The notes under the pieces are model-generated. The model worked only from the letters and a program-made list of their open reading frames with translations, was not told the DNA's origin and made no database searches. A DNA stretch of 57,687 nt, from NCBI RefSeq assembly GCF_018784445.1, contig NZ_WQOH01000029.1, forward strand, positions 85,827-143,513. Reading direction: 5' to 3'. This stretch comes from Gemmiger formicilis (GTDB taxonomy: Bacteria > Bacillota > Clostridia > Oscillospirales > Ruminococcaceae). Of the stretch, positions 27,318-35,984 are shown in pieces. Both the position numbers and the translations under genes were made by a program. The stretch's first letter is position 1. Each line of letters begins with the position of its first letter.

Positions 27318-27420
27318 AAGGCAACACCGCACAATTCCCGCCTGACGGCTTAAGCACCGCTCCGGCGGCTGCGGCACCTCGCTCGCCGTATCGGCACTTA
27401 GAATTATGCGGTATTACCTT
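27318..27420. repeat. MITE-like element with 19-bp inverted ends
   Basis: AAGGCAACACCGCACAATT (27318-27336) and the reverse complement of 27402-27420 match at 16 of 19 positions, bounding a 103-bp GC-rich segment. It has no coding capacity. Its position between the binding-protein gene and the permease genes suggests insertion into an operon. A flanking target duplication is not obvious. Confidence 0.6.
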
Positions 27421-27451
27421 GAACAAAACGAACTGAACCGCAAACGCCATG

Positions 27452-27490
27452 CCAGGGGCGGGGAGAGACGCCCGCCCCTGGTTTTGTTTT
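27452..27490 (+). terminator. Intra-operon terminator/attenuator
   Basis: CCAGGGGCGGG pairs perfectly with CCCGCCCCTGG, followed by TTTTGTTTTT. It sits between the binding-protein and permease genes, so it probably sets a higher level of binding protein by partial termination. Confidence 0.8.
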
Positions 27491-27556
27491 TATCAGATTT
27501 TGAAAGGCTCTGCCCCCAGCAGGGCAATGCCCACACAGCTAAGGAGGGCGAGACCT

Positions 27557-28534
27557 ATGAAAACAAAGAGAAAGGGCATGAGCTACGCCAAATGGGGCTA
27601 TATATTTCTGGCGCCGTTCTTTATTACCTTTTTCATCTTCCAGTTCTGGCCGCTGGCAACGACCATCTACTATTCCTTCTTTGAGTATTTCCGCAGCGGC
27701 CTAAAGATCATCGGCCCTAATTTTGTGGGGCTGAAAAACTATGCCGCCATGATCAAAGAGGTGCCGAAGTATTTCAGCAATACCATGGTCATGTGGCTGA
27801 TGGGCTTTATCCCGCAGATTATTGTATCACTGGTGCTGGCAGCGTGGTTTACCGATCTTCGGTTGAAGCTGCGGTTTCAGGGCTTCTTCAAGACCGTCAT
27901 TTATATGCCCAACCTTATCATGGCATCGGCGTTCGCCATGCTGTTCTTTACCCTGTTTTCAAACTCGGAGACAGGGCCGATCAACTCGATCCTGCTCAAG
28001 CTCGGCATCGTGGCCGAGCCGGTGCGCTGGCTTTCCAATGTCTGGACAGCGCGCGGTCTGGTTGGGCTGATGAACTTCCTGATGTGGTTCGGCAATACGA
28101 CCATCATTCTGATGGCTGCCATCATGGGTGTGGACCCCGGCCTGTATGAGGCCGCTCAGCTGGACGGTGCATCCTCGACCACAATGTTCTGGCGCATCAC
28201 GATCCCGCTGATCCGCCCGCTGCTTGTCTATACGCTGATCACCAGCCTCATCGGCGGCCTGCAGATGTTTGATGTGCCGCAGGTTTTGACCAACGGCAAG
28301 GGCGACCCGAACGGCTCGACCAACACCATTATCATGTACCTGAACCAGCATCTGTACAGCAAAAACTACGGCACAGCCGGCGCTATCTCGGTGCTGATGT
28401 TCCTGCTCTGCGCGGTGCTTTGCGTCATCATCTACTTTACCCTCACACAGGAGGATGACGGCCTGACCCGTGAGCAGCGCAAGGCTGAGAAAGCCCGCAT
28501 CAAGGCAGCCAAAGCGGCCGCCAGGCATCACTAA
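27557..28534 (+). CDS. Sugar ABC transporter permease (MalF/UgpA type)
   Basis: The 325-residue membrane protein has six predicted helices and the ATPase-docking EAA loop (YEAAQLDGASSTTMFWRITI). I chose the ATG at 27557 because AAGGAGG lies 10 nt before it; the longer frame runs through the hairpin. It forms a heterodimer with the next gene product. No ATPase gene is present, so a shared MsmX/MsiK-type ATPase encoded elsewhere must power it. Confidence 0.93.
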   Translation: MKTKRKGMSYAKWGYIFLAPFFITFFIFQFWPLATTIYYSFFEYFRSGLKIIGPNFVGLKNYAAMIKEVPKYFSNTMVMWLMGFIPQIIVSLVLAAWFTDLRLKLRFQGFFKTVIYMPNLIMASAFAMLFFTLFSNSETGPINSILLKLGIVAEPVRWLSNVWTARGLVGLMNFLMWFGNTTIILMAAIMGVDPGLYEAAQLDGASSTTMFWRITIPLIRPLLVYTLITSLIGGLQMFDVPQVLTNGKGDPNGSTNTIIMYLNQHLYSKNYGTAGAISVLMFLLCAVLCVIIYFTLTQEDDGLTREQRKAEKARIKAAKAAARHH

Positions 28535-28553
28535 GGAAGGAGCGTGAACCAGT

Positions 28554-29447
28554 ATGCCGAACGAAACCAAAACTGCAGCCACCACTACCGCAAAGGCAAG
28601 CAAAATTCACGACCCTATGCTGACCCTGCAGCGTGCAGTGGCCTATATCGTGCTGTTTGTCCTCTGCTTTATCTGCCTGTTCTTCTTCTATGTGCTGATC
28701 GTCAACGCCACGCACAACAACTTTACCATCCAGCAGGGGTTTGACCCGCTGCCCCGCGGCAGCTTTGGCGTCAACTTCTTCAACACCACCCATGATGCCA
28801 ATGTGCCGATCCTGACCGGTCTGCGCAACAGCCTGATCGTGTCGGCTGCCTGTGCGGCGCTGTCGGTCTATTTCAGCGCACTGACGGCCTACGCCATCTA
28901 TGCGTATGACTTCAAGCTGCGCAAGCTGGCCTTTACCGTCATTCTGCTCATCATGACGATGCCCACACAGGTTTCGGCGCTCGGCTTTTTGAACCTGATG
29001 GACTCGATGAAGCTGACCAACACCCTCTGGCCGCTGATTCTGCCGAGCATCGCCGCACCGACAGTGTTCTTCTTCATGAAGCAGTATATGGATTCGAGCC
29101 TGCCGCGCGACATTATTGATGCGGCGCGCATTGACGGCTCGGGAGAGTTCCACACCTTCAACACGGTCATTCTGCCGATCCTGAAGCCCGCCATGGCGGT
29201 ACAGGCAATATTCAGCTTTGTGGGCGCATGGAACAACTACTTTATCCCGGCGCTGATCATCAACGATGCCAAGTGGAAAACGGTGCCCATTCTGGTTGCA
29301 CAGCTGCGCAGCGCGGACTTTTTGAAGTTCGATATGGGCAAGGTGTATATGATGATTACCATTGCGATTCTGCCCGTTATGATCGTCTATCTGCTGCTCT
29401 CCAAGTACATTGTCCGGGGCGTTGCATTGGGCAGCGTGAAAGGGTAA
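28554..29447 (+). CDS. Sugar ABC transporter permease (MalG/UgpE type)
   Basis: The 297-residue membrane protein has six helices and an EAA loop (IDAARIDGSGEFHTFNTVIL). It starts 19 bp after the first permease with AAGGAGCG before the ATG. Its C-terminus (SKYIVRGVALGSVKG) is almost the same as the remnant at 20051-20122. It is the last intact gene of E2. Confidence 0.93.
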   Translation: MPNETKTAATTTAKASKIHDPMLTLQRAVAYIVLFVLCFICLFFFYVLIVNATHNNFTIQQGFDPLPRGSFGVNFFNTTHDANVPILTGLRNSLIVSAACAALSVYFSALTAYAIYAYDFKLRKLAFTVILLIMTMPTQVSALGFLNLMDSMKLTNTLWPLILPSIAAPTVFFFMKQYMDSSLPRDIIDAARIDGSGEFHTFNTVILPILKPAMAVQAIFSFVGAWNNYFIPALIINDAKWKTVPILVAQLRSADFLKFDMGKVYMMITIAILPVMIVYLLLSKYIVRGVALGSVKG

Positions 29448-29468
29448 AAAAGTTTTATAGACCGTAAA

Positions 29469-29498
29469 AAGCGGGCGAACAGAAATGTTCGCCCGCTT
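29469..29498 (+). terminator. Hairpin after the E2 transport operon
   Basis: AAGCGGGCGAAC pairs perfectly with GTTCGCCCGCTT, 20 bp past the stop codon. There is no strong T run (CAGTTTG follows), so terminator strength is uncertain. The following 29530-29670 is a GC-rich tract of nested short hairpins resembling dispersed intergenic repeats. Confidence 0.6.
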
Positions 29499-29687
29499 CA
29501 GTTTGTCGAAAAAGCCCTTTTTCGGGTAGAAATGTAGGGCGCGTGTCTATCTCCGCGCTAAGAGCCGCCGCTGTGCGGCGGTTGCGCTCCGAAACGCGCC
29601 TGCGGGCGCGGTGACCGCGCCGCACCGCTGGCTGCGCGCAGCGCATAAAATCGCGCCGGACGGCGCGCAGTTTCACGGTATATCGTA

Positions 29688-29867
29688 CTATTGGATAGGC
29701 TCCATGCGCGTCTTGATGATCTCGCTGATTTTCTCGGCGTCGCTGTCGGGTTCGGTCAGCCCAACGATCTGCCCGTCATCCGCCATGCCGAAAATAAGCG
29801 CACCGCCCAGCGTGTTCGCAAAAGCGCTCATGCTCTTGCACCAGCTTTTGCGCGAACTATCGGTGCT
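29688..29867 (-). pseudogene. Fragment of an AlbA_2 (Schlafen-like) domain protein
   Basis: On the minus strand an open stretch encodes SSRKSWCKSMSAFANTLGGA, then LIFGMADDGQIVGLTEPDSD and AEKISEIIKTRMEPI. This is the core of AlbA_2/divergent-AAA4 proteins, in which AFANTxGG and the GVxDDG-type turn are conserved. There is no proper start and it stops after about 58 residues, whereas whole proteins run to 400 or more. It is a decayed passenger at the right end of E2. Confidence 0.7.
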
Positions 29868-29896
29868 TTAATTATACAACTTGGCAGGGTCGGTTT

Positions 29897-30534
29897 GCAA
29901 TCGTAAGTTGTACTCTCCGGTGGTAAGTTGTACGCATGGCCGTAAGACCATAGCGGGATGAATCCAATTTTTTGTAGTTTTACGGATAGGATACGATAGT
30001 ATATTAGTATTTTATTTATTTAATTATTTATTTGTGCAGGATTTACCTGTACAGGGAAATCCCGTTCAGGTAAATGCCTTTGCGGTAAAATAAAAAATCC
30101 CCGGAAAACGGGGAATTTGGGGCAATATTTGGCTGGGAGGGCACCGCTCCGACGCGGTGTGAATGCGCCTAAACAAGGGCGTTTCTCGCGGTGACAGGGG
30201 CGGTGTGCAGGGATGGTGTAGAGTTGGCTTGCGTACAACTTCTTGCTAGGGAGTAAAACTTATATATTAGTTTGCTGGGCTTTTCACTTGTGTAAACCCT
30301 GTGATGTAAGTATCCACATTTCTCAATGGAACCAAAGCTGCGCATTTATTTGAGCGGCGCAAGTCAGAATTCGTCTTGCAGATTTGCCCCCAAAACTGCC
30401 CCCAAAAGGGGTTGGAACGGGTCAGCACCGTATAGCACCCTTTTGTACACATGGGACAAAATCAGTTCTGAGCCTTGGTACACAATACCACCAAACCCAA
30501 CAAAACATCACTGTAACGCACGATTTTTAGATTT
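29897..30534. repeat. Conserved right-end module, copy E2
   Basis: This matches 2968-3609 throughout, including two GTAAGTTGTAC repeats (near 29902 and 29922), a CCCC/GGGG hairpin near 30094-30117 and TGCCCCCAAAA sites at 30385-30395 and 30397-30407. Confidence 0.75.
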
Positions 30535-30579
30535 CTCATAACCCGGAGGTCGCAGGTTCAAGTCCTGTCTCCGCAACCA
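30535..30579 (+). other. Attachment core: tRNA-fMet 3' half (E2/E3 junction)
   Basis: The 45-bp sequence is identical to that at 16969. Left of it is the E2 right end, and right of it the E3 terminator, arm sites and integrase remnant. Confidence 0.85.
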
Positions 30580-30585
30580 ACAAAA

Positions 30586-30620
30586 GCTCGTTGAAACGAC
30601 AAGTTTCAACGAGCTTTTTT
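30586..30620 (+). terminator. tRNA-linked terminator (copy 3)
   Basis: GCTCGTTGAAAC pairs perfectly with GTTTCAACGAGC, followed by TTTTTTCT. Equivalent to 3661-3695. Confidence 0.9.
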
Positions 30621-30785
30621 CTGCAATATGGCAAAAGTGGTAACAAGCTGGTAACTTTGACCCAAAAATGACCCCAAAACGGCAAAGTGACTGCGCCCGG
30701 ACGGTTGAACTTTTCAACAATCCTGGCGCTTTTTGTGGATAAATTTTGCGGAGTTGGCAGGTAAAAATAGGAGCGGTCAGTGTAG

Positions 30786-31319
30786 TCAGCTCGCCTTGAC
30801 GAGTACCAACACGCTGTTCTGCGGTACGACAATTTGTTCTTGTTTTGTAGGAATGGGCGGGTTCTTGTACTGGCGCAGGGCTTTTTGGATTTGCTGCTTG
30901 ACTTCCAGCAGGGCGGCGTCCAGCGTGGGGGCTTGTGCGGTAACTTTGGGGAAGTCGGGAACATGGGCGGTGCAGCCGTATGCCGAGAGTGTGCAAAGCA
31001 CAGGGTAAGGCTGGTTCTCAACGGAGATGCTGTACTGCATCCCGAACATATCGTTCATCTTGTCCATCTCGCGCCGCTTGTGTTCGTCCATGCTGTGGAC
31101 ATAGGTGTCCATTGTGAACGCTACCGAGTAGTGACCGAGGATGGCTGACAGGGTCTTGTAGCCCATGCCTCGTTCCAGCGCACGGGTGGCGAAGGTGTGG
31201 CGCAGGGCGTGGAAGGTAAAGTGCCCGATGTCGGCATCCTTCAACAGGCGGTCATAGTAATCCTTGAAAGTTTTCTGCTCGAAGTAGTGACCGAACTCGT
31301 TGGTGACGATGAAGCCATC
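30786..31319 (-). pseudogene. Truncated integrase, C-terminal third with HicB-like domain
   Basis: From [13 protein letters not shown] to the end this is collinear with the E1 and E2 integrases and keeps His338, Arg341, His364, Tyr374 and the whole HicB-like domain. The arm-binding and core-binding domains and the catalytic Arg215 are lost. Homology breaks exactly after GAAGCCATC at 31319. A frame continues 16 codons into unrelated sequence (from 31367), so a 193-residue protein with a HicB-like tail could still be made, but it cannot recombine. Confidence 0.88.
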
Positions 31320-31500
31320 CGCAAGGCGTGATGATTTGAAAGCAAGGATTGAGGACGACCGTTCCAAAATTGTTCCTGTTCGTTTATGCCACAGCGTAGC
31401 AAAACGCGTCTACCCAAAACAGTGGCTATCATGGCGCGCATACAAATTCATACATTCCTCGGGCGTGAATCACTGCGGATTCACGTCTGTCGAAAAAGTC
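31320..31500. other. Deletion scar and leader remnant of E3
   Basis: After about 50 bp of unknown origin, the sequence resumes leader-like text: GTAGCAAAACGCGTCTACCC and a GCATACAAATTCATA stretch parallel to 6075-6150, then the palindrome GTGAATCACTGCGGATTCAC at 31465-31484. The deletion therefore fused the integrase middle to the far end of the leader. Confidence 0.65.
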
Positions 31501-31526
31501 CAAATTTCAGACATAGGTTTTTTGCA

Positions 31527-31556
31527 TTGAGTTGGGGATGGGGCGCGTGCTACAAT
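31527..31556 (+). promoter_or_regulatory. Promoter of the Gfo/Idh-GH43 operon
   Basis: TTGAGT (31527-31532), an 18-bp spacer and TACAAT (31551-31556) lie 53 bp before the first start codon, downstream of the surviving GTGAATCA palindrome. Confidence 0.65.
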
Positions 31557-31609
31557 CAAAGCTAGAAAGCTGTGCCCTTTTCCGGGCAAGATTGTAGGAG
31601 GAACTGTCA

Positions 31610-32776
31610 ATGAAACTTCGACTTGGCATCATCGGCGCGGGCAACATTGCCTCCGCCCACATCCAAAATGTTCTGGACGGGAAATGCCCGGATATCGAGA
31701 TTGTGGCCGTGGCCGACCGCAAGGAGAGCCGCCGCCAGTGGGCTGCCGAAAAACTGCCCGATGCCCGCATTTTCACCGAGGGCAGCGACCTTATCGCCGC
31801 CAAATGCTGCGACGCGGTTCTCATCGCCGTGCCGCACTACCAGCATCCCACGCTGGCCATCGAGGCGTTCCGCGCCGGGCAGCACGTCATGTGCGAGAAG
31901 CCCGCGGGCGTCTACACCTTACAGGTGCGAGAGATGATCGCCGAGGCCGACAAGCACCCCGAGCTGACCTTCGGCATGATGTTCAACCAGCGCACCAACT
32001 GCGTCTACCGCAAGATGAAGGAGATGCTGGACGCGGGCGAACTGGGTGAACTCAAGCGCGTGAACTGGAGCGTCACCGACTGGTATCGCACCCAGTTTTA
32101 TTATGACTCCGGCGCATGGCGTGCGACCTGGGCCGGTGAGGGCGGCGGTGTGCTGCTGAACCAGTGCCCCCACCAGCTGGATCTACTGCAATGGCTGTGC
32201 GGCCTGCCGGTGCGCGTGCATTCTTTCTGCCATGAGGGCAAGTGGCACGACATTGAGGTCGAGGACGACGTGACCGCCTACATGGAGTTTGCCAACGGTG
32301 CGACCGGTGTGTTCATCACCACCACCGCCGACGCCCCCGGCACGAATCGCTTGGAAATCACCGGCACGAAAGGCCGCCTGATTTGCGACGAAAACGGCTT
32401 GACCTACGACCGCCTGAAAGAGGACGAGCGCATCTGGTGCGCCACCTGCAAGGAGGGCTTTGAGAAGCCCGGCTGTGAGCGCGTCGAGGTCGAGACCGAC
32501 GGCGAAAACCCGCAGCACGCAGGCGTGCTGAATGCCTTTGCCGCCCACATCCAGACCGGCGCACCGCTGGTGGCAGACGGCCGCGAGGGCATCAACGGTC
32601 TGATGCTCTCCAACGCCATCCACCTGTCGTCCTGGCTGGGCGAGACGGTCACGCTGCCCATCGATGAGAAAAAGTTCCTGAACCTGCTCAACGAGCGCCG
32701 CGCTCACTCCCGCTTGAAAGAGGACACCGACGTGGTCATGGACACTGCGTCCAGCTACGGCAGCGGGGCAAAATAA
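31610..32776 (+). CDS. Gfo/Idh/MocA-family oxidoreductase 1
   Basis: The 388-residue NAD(P)-dependent sugar dehydrogenase has a Rossmann start (LGIIGAGNIASAHIQN), the catalytic-region CEKPAG and an alpha/beta C-terminal domain with DWYRTQFYYDSGAWRATWAG and GGVLLNQCPHQLD, where the N-x-x-x-H-x-x-D pattern holds the catalytic His and Asp. The family oxidises or reduces sugar hydroxyls, often C3 of glucosides or inositols. AGGAGG precedes the ATG. It is the first gene of a three-gene rightward operon and a close paralogue of its neighbour, so the pair arose by tandem duplication. Substrate is not evident. Confidence 0.92.
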   Translation: MKLRLGIIGAGNIASAHIQNVLDGKCPDIEIVAVADRKESRRQWAAEKLPDARIFTEGSDLIAAKCCDAVLIAVPHYQHPTLAIEAFRAGQHVMCEKPAGVYTLQVREMIAEADKHPELTFGMMFNQRTNCVYRKMKEMLDAGELGELKRVNWSVTDWYRTQFYYDSGAWRATWAGEGGGVLLNQCPHQLDLLQWLCGLPVRVHSFCHEGKWHDIEVEDDVTAYMEFANGATGVFITTTADAPGTNRLEITGTKGRLICDENGLTYDRLKEDERIWCATCKEGFEKPGCERVEVETDGENPQHAGVLNAFAAHIQTGAPLVADGREGINGLMLSNAIHLSSWLGETVTLPIDEKKFLNLLNERRAHSRLKEDTDVVMDTASSYGSGAK

Positions 32777-32777
32777 A

Positions 32778-33953
32778 ATGGAAAAGGTAAAAACGGCGGT
32801 CATCGGCATTGGCAACATGGGCACGGCACACGCCCAAAGCCTGTGGGATGACCGTGTGCCCGGCCTGGCGCTGGCCGCAGTTTGCGACACCGACCCTGCC
32901 CGGCTGGCCTATGCCGCCAAAGCCTGGCCCGGTGTGGCCTGCTATGCCAGCGAGGACGCACTGTTGGCCGCAGGCGGTGTGCAGGCGGCCATCGTTGCTG
33001 TACCCCATCCGCTGCACAGCAAAATTGCCTCGCTGGCGTTAGCGGCTGGGCTGCACGTGCTGGTGGAAAAACCGTTGGACGTCCGCCTTTCGGTCGCACA
33101 GGCATTGTGTGCACAGGCAAAAGCCAGCGGCAAAGTGTTTGCCCTGATGCTGAACCAGCGCACGAACCCGCTGTTCGCCAAGGCGCGGGCCATCGTGCAG
33201 GGTGGGCAGCTTGGGCAGCTCAAGCGGTCGGTGTGGATCATCACAAACTGGTATCGCACCCAGCATTACTATGATTCCGGCGCGTGGCGTGCCACTTGGG
33301 CGGGCGAGGGCGGCGGCGTGTTGCTGAACCAGGCACCCCACAATCTTGACCTGTGGCAATGGATCTGCGGCATGCCTGAGAGCGTGACCGGCTACTGCGA
33401 CGTGGCTCGCTACCACCACATAGAGGTCGAGGACGACGCGACGATTTTTGCCAAGTACCCGAACGGTGCGACTGGTGTGTTCATTACCTCCACCGGCGAA
33501 ATGCCCGGCACGAACCGGCTGGAAATTGCCGGCACAAAGGGTAAGCTTGTCCTGGAGAACGGTGTGCTGAAATGGTGGCGGTTGAAAACGCCCGAGGATG
33601 CCATCCGCTTTGCCAGCTCCGACAACTTTGTGACGCCGGACTGCGACTATCAGGAGCTCACCCCCGACGCGCCCGAATCCGCGCACATCGGCATTTTGCG
33701 GAACTTCGCGGATGCGATTTCGCACGGCGCACCGCTGCTCAGCCCCGGCGAGGACGGCCTAAAAGAGCTGGCCATCTCCAACGCGGCCTATCTCTCCCAG
33801 TGGACCGGCAACGCCGCCATGCCGCTGCCGCCGGATACCGTGCTGTTTGATAAGCTGCTGGCCGAGCGGGTCAAGACCTCCGCCTATAAGCCCAAGACCG
33901 ATACAGAGCGCCCCGACGGCCGATACAGCCGCCGCTGGCAGGTGAATTGGTAA
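32778..33953 (+). CDS. Gfo/Idh/MocA-family oxidoreductase 2
   Basis: The 391-residue paralogue of the upstream gene shares NWYRTQHYYDSGAWRATWAG and GGVLLNQAPHNLDLWQW. It has the Rossmann GIGNMGTAHAQ and VEKPLD motifs. Only one base separates it from the preceding stop codon, so translation is coupled. Two diverged copies side by side suggest either a heteromer or two steps on related substrates, for example oxidation at C3 followed by re-reduction. Confidence 0.92.
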   Translation: MEKVKTAVIGIGNMGTAHAQSLWDDRVPGLALAAVCDTDPARLAYAAKAWPGVACYASEDALLAAGGVQAAIVAVPHPLHSKIASLALAAGLHVLVEKPLDVRLSVAQALCAQAKASGKVFALMLNQRTNPLFAKARAIVQGGQLGQLKRSVWIITNWYRTQHYYDSGAWRATWAGEGGGVLLNQAPHNLDLWQWICGMPESVTGYCDVARYHHIEVEDDATIFAKYPNGATGVFITSTGEMPGTNRLEIAGTKGKLVLENGVLKWWRLKTPEDAIRFASSDNFVTPDCDYQELTPDAPESAHIGILRNFADAISHGAPLLSPGEDGLKELAISNAAYLSQWTGNAAMPLPPDTVLFDKLLAERVKTSAYKPKTDTERPDGRYSRRWQVNW

Positions 33954-33966
33954 CAAGGAGAACGCT

Positions 33967-34881
33967 ATGTCAAAAACAACGCAGCTGTCTTTCCCGGCGG
34001 CGGATCCATTTATCCTGCGTGCTGTCGATGGGCGGTACTACCTTTACTGCACTAGCGAGGACGGTAGCGGCATCCCTATCCATGTGTCCGATGATTTGGT
34101 GCACTGGCAGCGACGCGGCACAGCCATCGGCAAGGATACCGCCCGCTGGGGCGTGGGTTGCTTCTGGGCACCCGAGTGCTATGAGATAAACGGAAAATAC
34201 TACCTGTTTTACAGTGCCGACTGGAAAGAAAACCCGACCGGTGCACTGGAAAACTTCCGAATCGGCGTCGCCGTGGCAGATGACCCGGCCGGGCCGTTCG
34301 CCGATATGGCCGACAAGCCGATTTTTGACCCAGGGTATCCCATCATCGATGCCGACGTTTACACCGAGGATGGGCGGTACTACCTTTACTATTCCCGCTG
34401 CTGCTATGAGCACAATGTGGACGGCCTTGAAGAAAGCTGGATCTACGGCGTGGAGCTGAAGCCCGATTTTACCGGTGTTATCGGCGAACCTGTGCTGCTG
34501 CTGCGCCCGGAGCAGGAGTGGGAGGGGCGCAGCGCTGCCGCCACAGGCCGCCGCTGGAACGAGGGTTCGTATCTCCTGAAGCACAACAGAAAATACTACA
34601 TGACCTACTCCGGCAATTTCTTTGCAGGGCCGGACTACGCCGTTGGCTACGCTACGGCTGATACCCCGCTGGGCCCCTACACAAAAGCACCCGAAAACCC
34701 GATTTTGGAGCGCGGCGCACAGGTGACCGGCACCGGCCACAACTGTATGTTCCGCACCACGGCGGGCGAATTGATGATTTGCTACCATGGCCGCACCGAG
34801 GCCACCGGCAATGATCGCATCGCCTTTATCTCCCCGGCGCATTTTGATGAGCAGGGCAGATTGGTCATCGACGCGGAATAA
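33967..34881 (+). CDS. GH43-family glycosidase
   Basis: The 304-residue cytoplasmic five-bladed beta-propeller enzyme has the GH43 triad: Asp13 in AADPFI (base), Asp130 in IIDADVY (pKa modulator) and Glu199 in NEGSY (acid). Members are mostly alpha-L-arabinofuranosidases or beta-xylosidases, with some galactan enzymes. There is no signal peptide, so it trims imported oligosaccharides. AAGGAGAACGCT precedes the ATG, 13 bp after the oxidoreductase. It ends at a strong bidirectional terminator. Confidence 0.92.
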   Translation: MSKTTQLSFPAADPFILRAVDGRYYLYCTSEDGSGIPIHVSDDLVHWQRRGTAIGKDTARWGVGCFWAPECYEINGKYYLFYSADWKENPTGALENFRIGVAVADDPAGPFADMADKPIFDPGYPIIDADVYTEDGRYYLYYSRCCYEHNVDGLEESWIYGVELKPDFTGVIGEPVLLLRPEQEWEGRSAAATGRRWNEGSYLLKHNRKYYMTYSGNFFAGPDYAVGYATADTPLGPYTKAPENPILERGAQVTGTGHNCMFRTTAGELMICYHGRTEATGNDRIAFISPAHFDEQGRLVIDAE

Positions 34882-34887
34882 CGCACA

Positions 34888-34936
34888 ACACAAAATCCCC
34901 CTGCACGTTGTCGTGCAGGGGGATTTGTGTTTTTTA
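34888..34936. terminator. Bidirectional terminator between convergent operons
   Basis: ACAAAATCCCCCTGCACG pairs with CGTGCAGGGGGATTTGT, followed by GTTTTTT on the plus strand and preceded by T-rich complement on the minus strand. It overlaps the 3' end of the leftward oxidoreductase gene. Confidence 0.9.
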
Positions 34937-35983
34937 TTGGTCGGCCATCTGCTGGGCTTTCAAGCATAGCTCGGCAGCTCTAAAGGCGTGCGCCTGGGTC
35001 ATGGCGGTCTCGGTGCGGTCGATGCAGTCGCGGATCAGCCGCCCAAAGAAAGGGCAGCCCACCTTGCCGGTGGCATTCGTGCTGAACTCACCCTGCCGGT
35101 TAGCCCAGTAGACCATGTTCTCCCGCTTTTCGCCGGCGGCCAGGTCGATGAACTTGCGCAGCTCGATGTAACCGTCTGTGCCGGTGATGAACGTCCGGCC
35201 ATCGCCCCAGTTGCGCAGGCCGTCTGGCGTGAACCAGTCTACCCGAAAATACCCGCTCACGCCGTTGGCGGCGGTGGCGGTACATTCGCCGAAATCCTCA
35301 AACTCCGGCGTGGCAGGGTGGGCGTAGTTGGCCTTGCGGGCAAAGGTGATGTCGACATTCTCGACCCCGGCAAAGTAGAGAAACTGTTCCAGCTGGTGGC
35401 TGCCGATATCGCACAAAATGCCGCCGTACCGCGCTTTCTCGTAAAACCAGGCCGGGCGCGGGCCGCCCAAGCGGTGTGGGCCGAAGCCCTCAACGTGCAG
35501 CACACGGCCAATCGTGTTCTGTTTGATAAGATAGTCTGCCAGCGTGGCGGCCTCGCTGTGCAGCCGTTCAGAGTAGTAGACCATGTACTTGCGGCCAGTC
35601 TCGGCCACAGCGCGGCGGGCTGCTTCCAGCTGGGGCAGGCTCGTCATTGGCGCTTTGTCAACAAAATAGTCTTTCCCGGCGGCCATCACCCGCAGGCCAA
35701 GGGGGCAGCGCTCGCTGGGGATGGCGGCACTGGCGATAAGCTGAATATCCGGGTCGGCCAGCAGCTCGTCCAAGCTGGCCGCTGCCCGCGCCTGGGGAAA
35801 AGTGCGGCGGTAGGCGGCAACTTTTTCCGGGTCTTCATCCCAAACGGCGGTCAGTGTTGCGCCGGCTTCCAGCAGACCGTTTGTCATGCCGTAGATGTGG
35901 CCGTGTTCCAGCCCCACGGCGGCAAATTGAAATTCCCCAGGGCCGACGACGGGCTGAGGTTTCGGCGGTAGGTGCAGCTCCAT
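34934..35983 (-). CDS. Gfo/Idh/MocA-family oxidoreductase 3
   Basis: The 349-residue protein is a divergent member. Its Rossmann motif AVGLEHGHIYGM departs from the usual GxGxxG, and the lysine motif is VDKAPM in place of EKP. The C-terminal domain keeps GGILCDIGSHQLEQFLYF with the catalytic-type histidine. It follows the TIM-barrel gene with a single base between stop and ATG. This pairing of a Gfo/Idh protein with a sugar isomerase/epimerase-like barrel is seen in C-glycoside and 3-keto-glycoside degradation clusters. It is the last gene of the leftward operon. Confidence 0.88.
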   Translation of the reverse strand: MELHLPPKPQPVVGPGEFQFAAVGLEHGHIYGMTNGLLEAGATLTAVWDEDPEKVAAYRRTFPQARAAASLDELLADPDIQLIASAAIPSERCPLGLRVMAAGKDYFVDKAPMTSLPQLEAARRAVAETGRKYMVYYSERLHSEAATLADYLIKQNTIGRVLHVEGFGPHRLGGPRPAWFYEKARYGGILCDIGSHQLEQFLYFAGVENVDITFARKANYAHPATPEFEDFGECTATAANGVSGYFRVDWFTPDGLRNWGDGRTFITGTDGYIELRKFIDLAAGEKRENMVYWANRQGEFSTNATGKVGCPFFGRLIRDCIDRTETAMTQAHAFRAAELCLKAQQMADQ

Positions 35984-35984
35984 G

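Larger units (their letters stand above)
30535..31500. mobile_element. E3: left end of a degraded element
   Basis: The core, terminator, arm sites (30658-30679, first repeat decayed to TGACCCAAAAA), palindrome and integrase 3' third are followed by a deletion scar and one GTGAATCA palindrome. Int N-terminus, xis and the iteron part of the leader are gone. The right end is not in the window, so whether all the sugar genes to the right belong to E3 cannot be decided. Confidence 0.65.

Noticed and set aside
31300-31530. Small rightward protein across the E3 deletion scar
   Set aside because: It starts inside antisense integrase sequence and runs through filler and leader remnant and the palindrome; no ribosome binding site or homologous copy.
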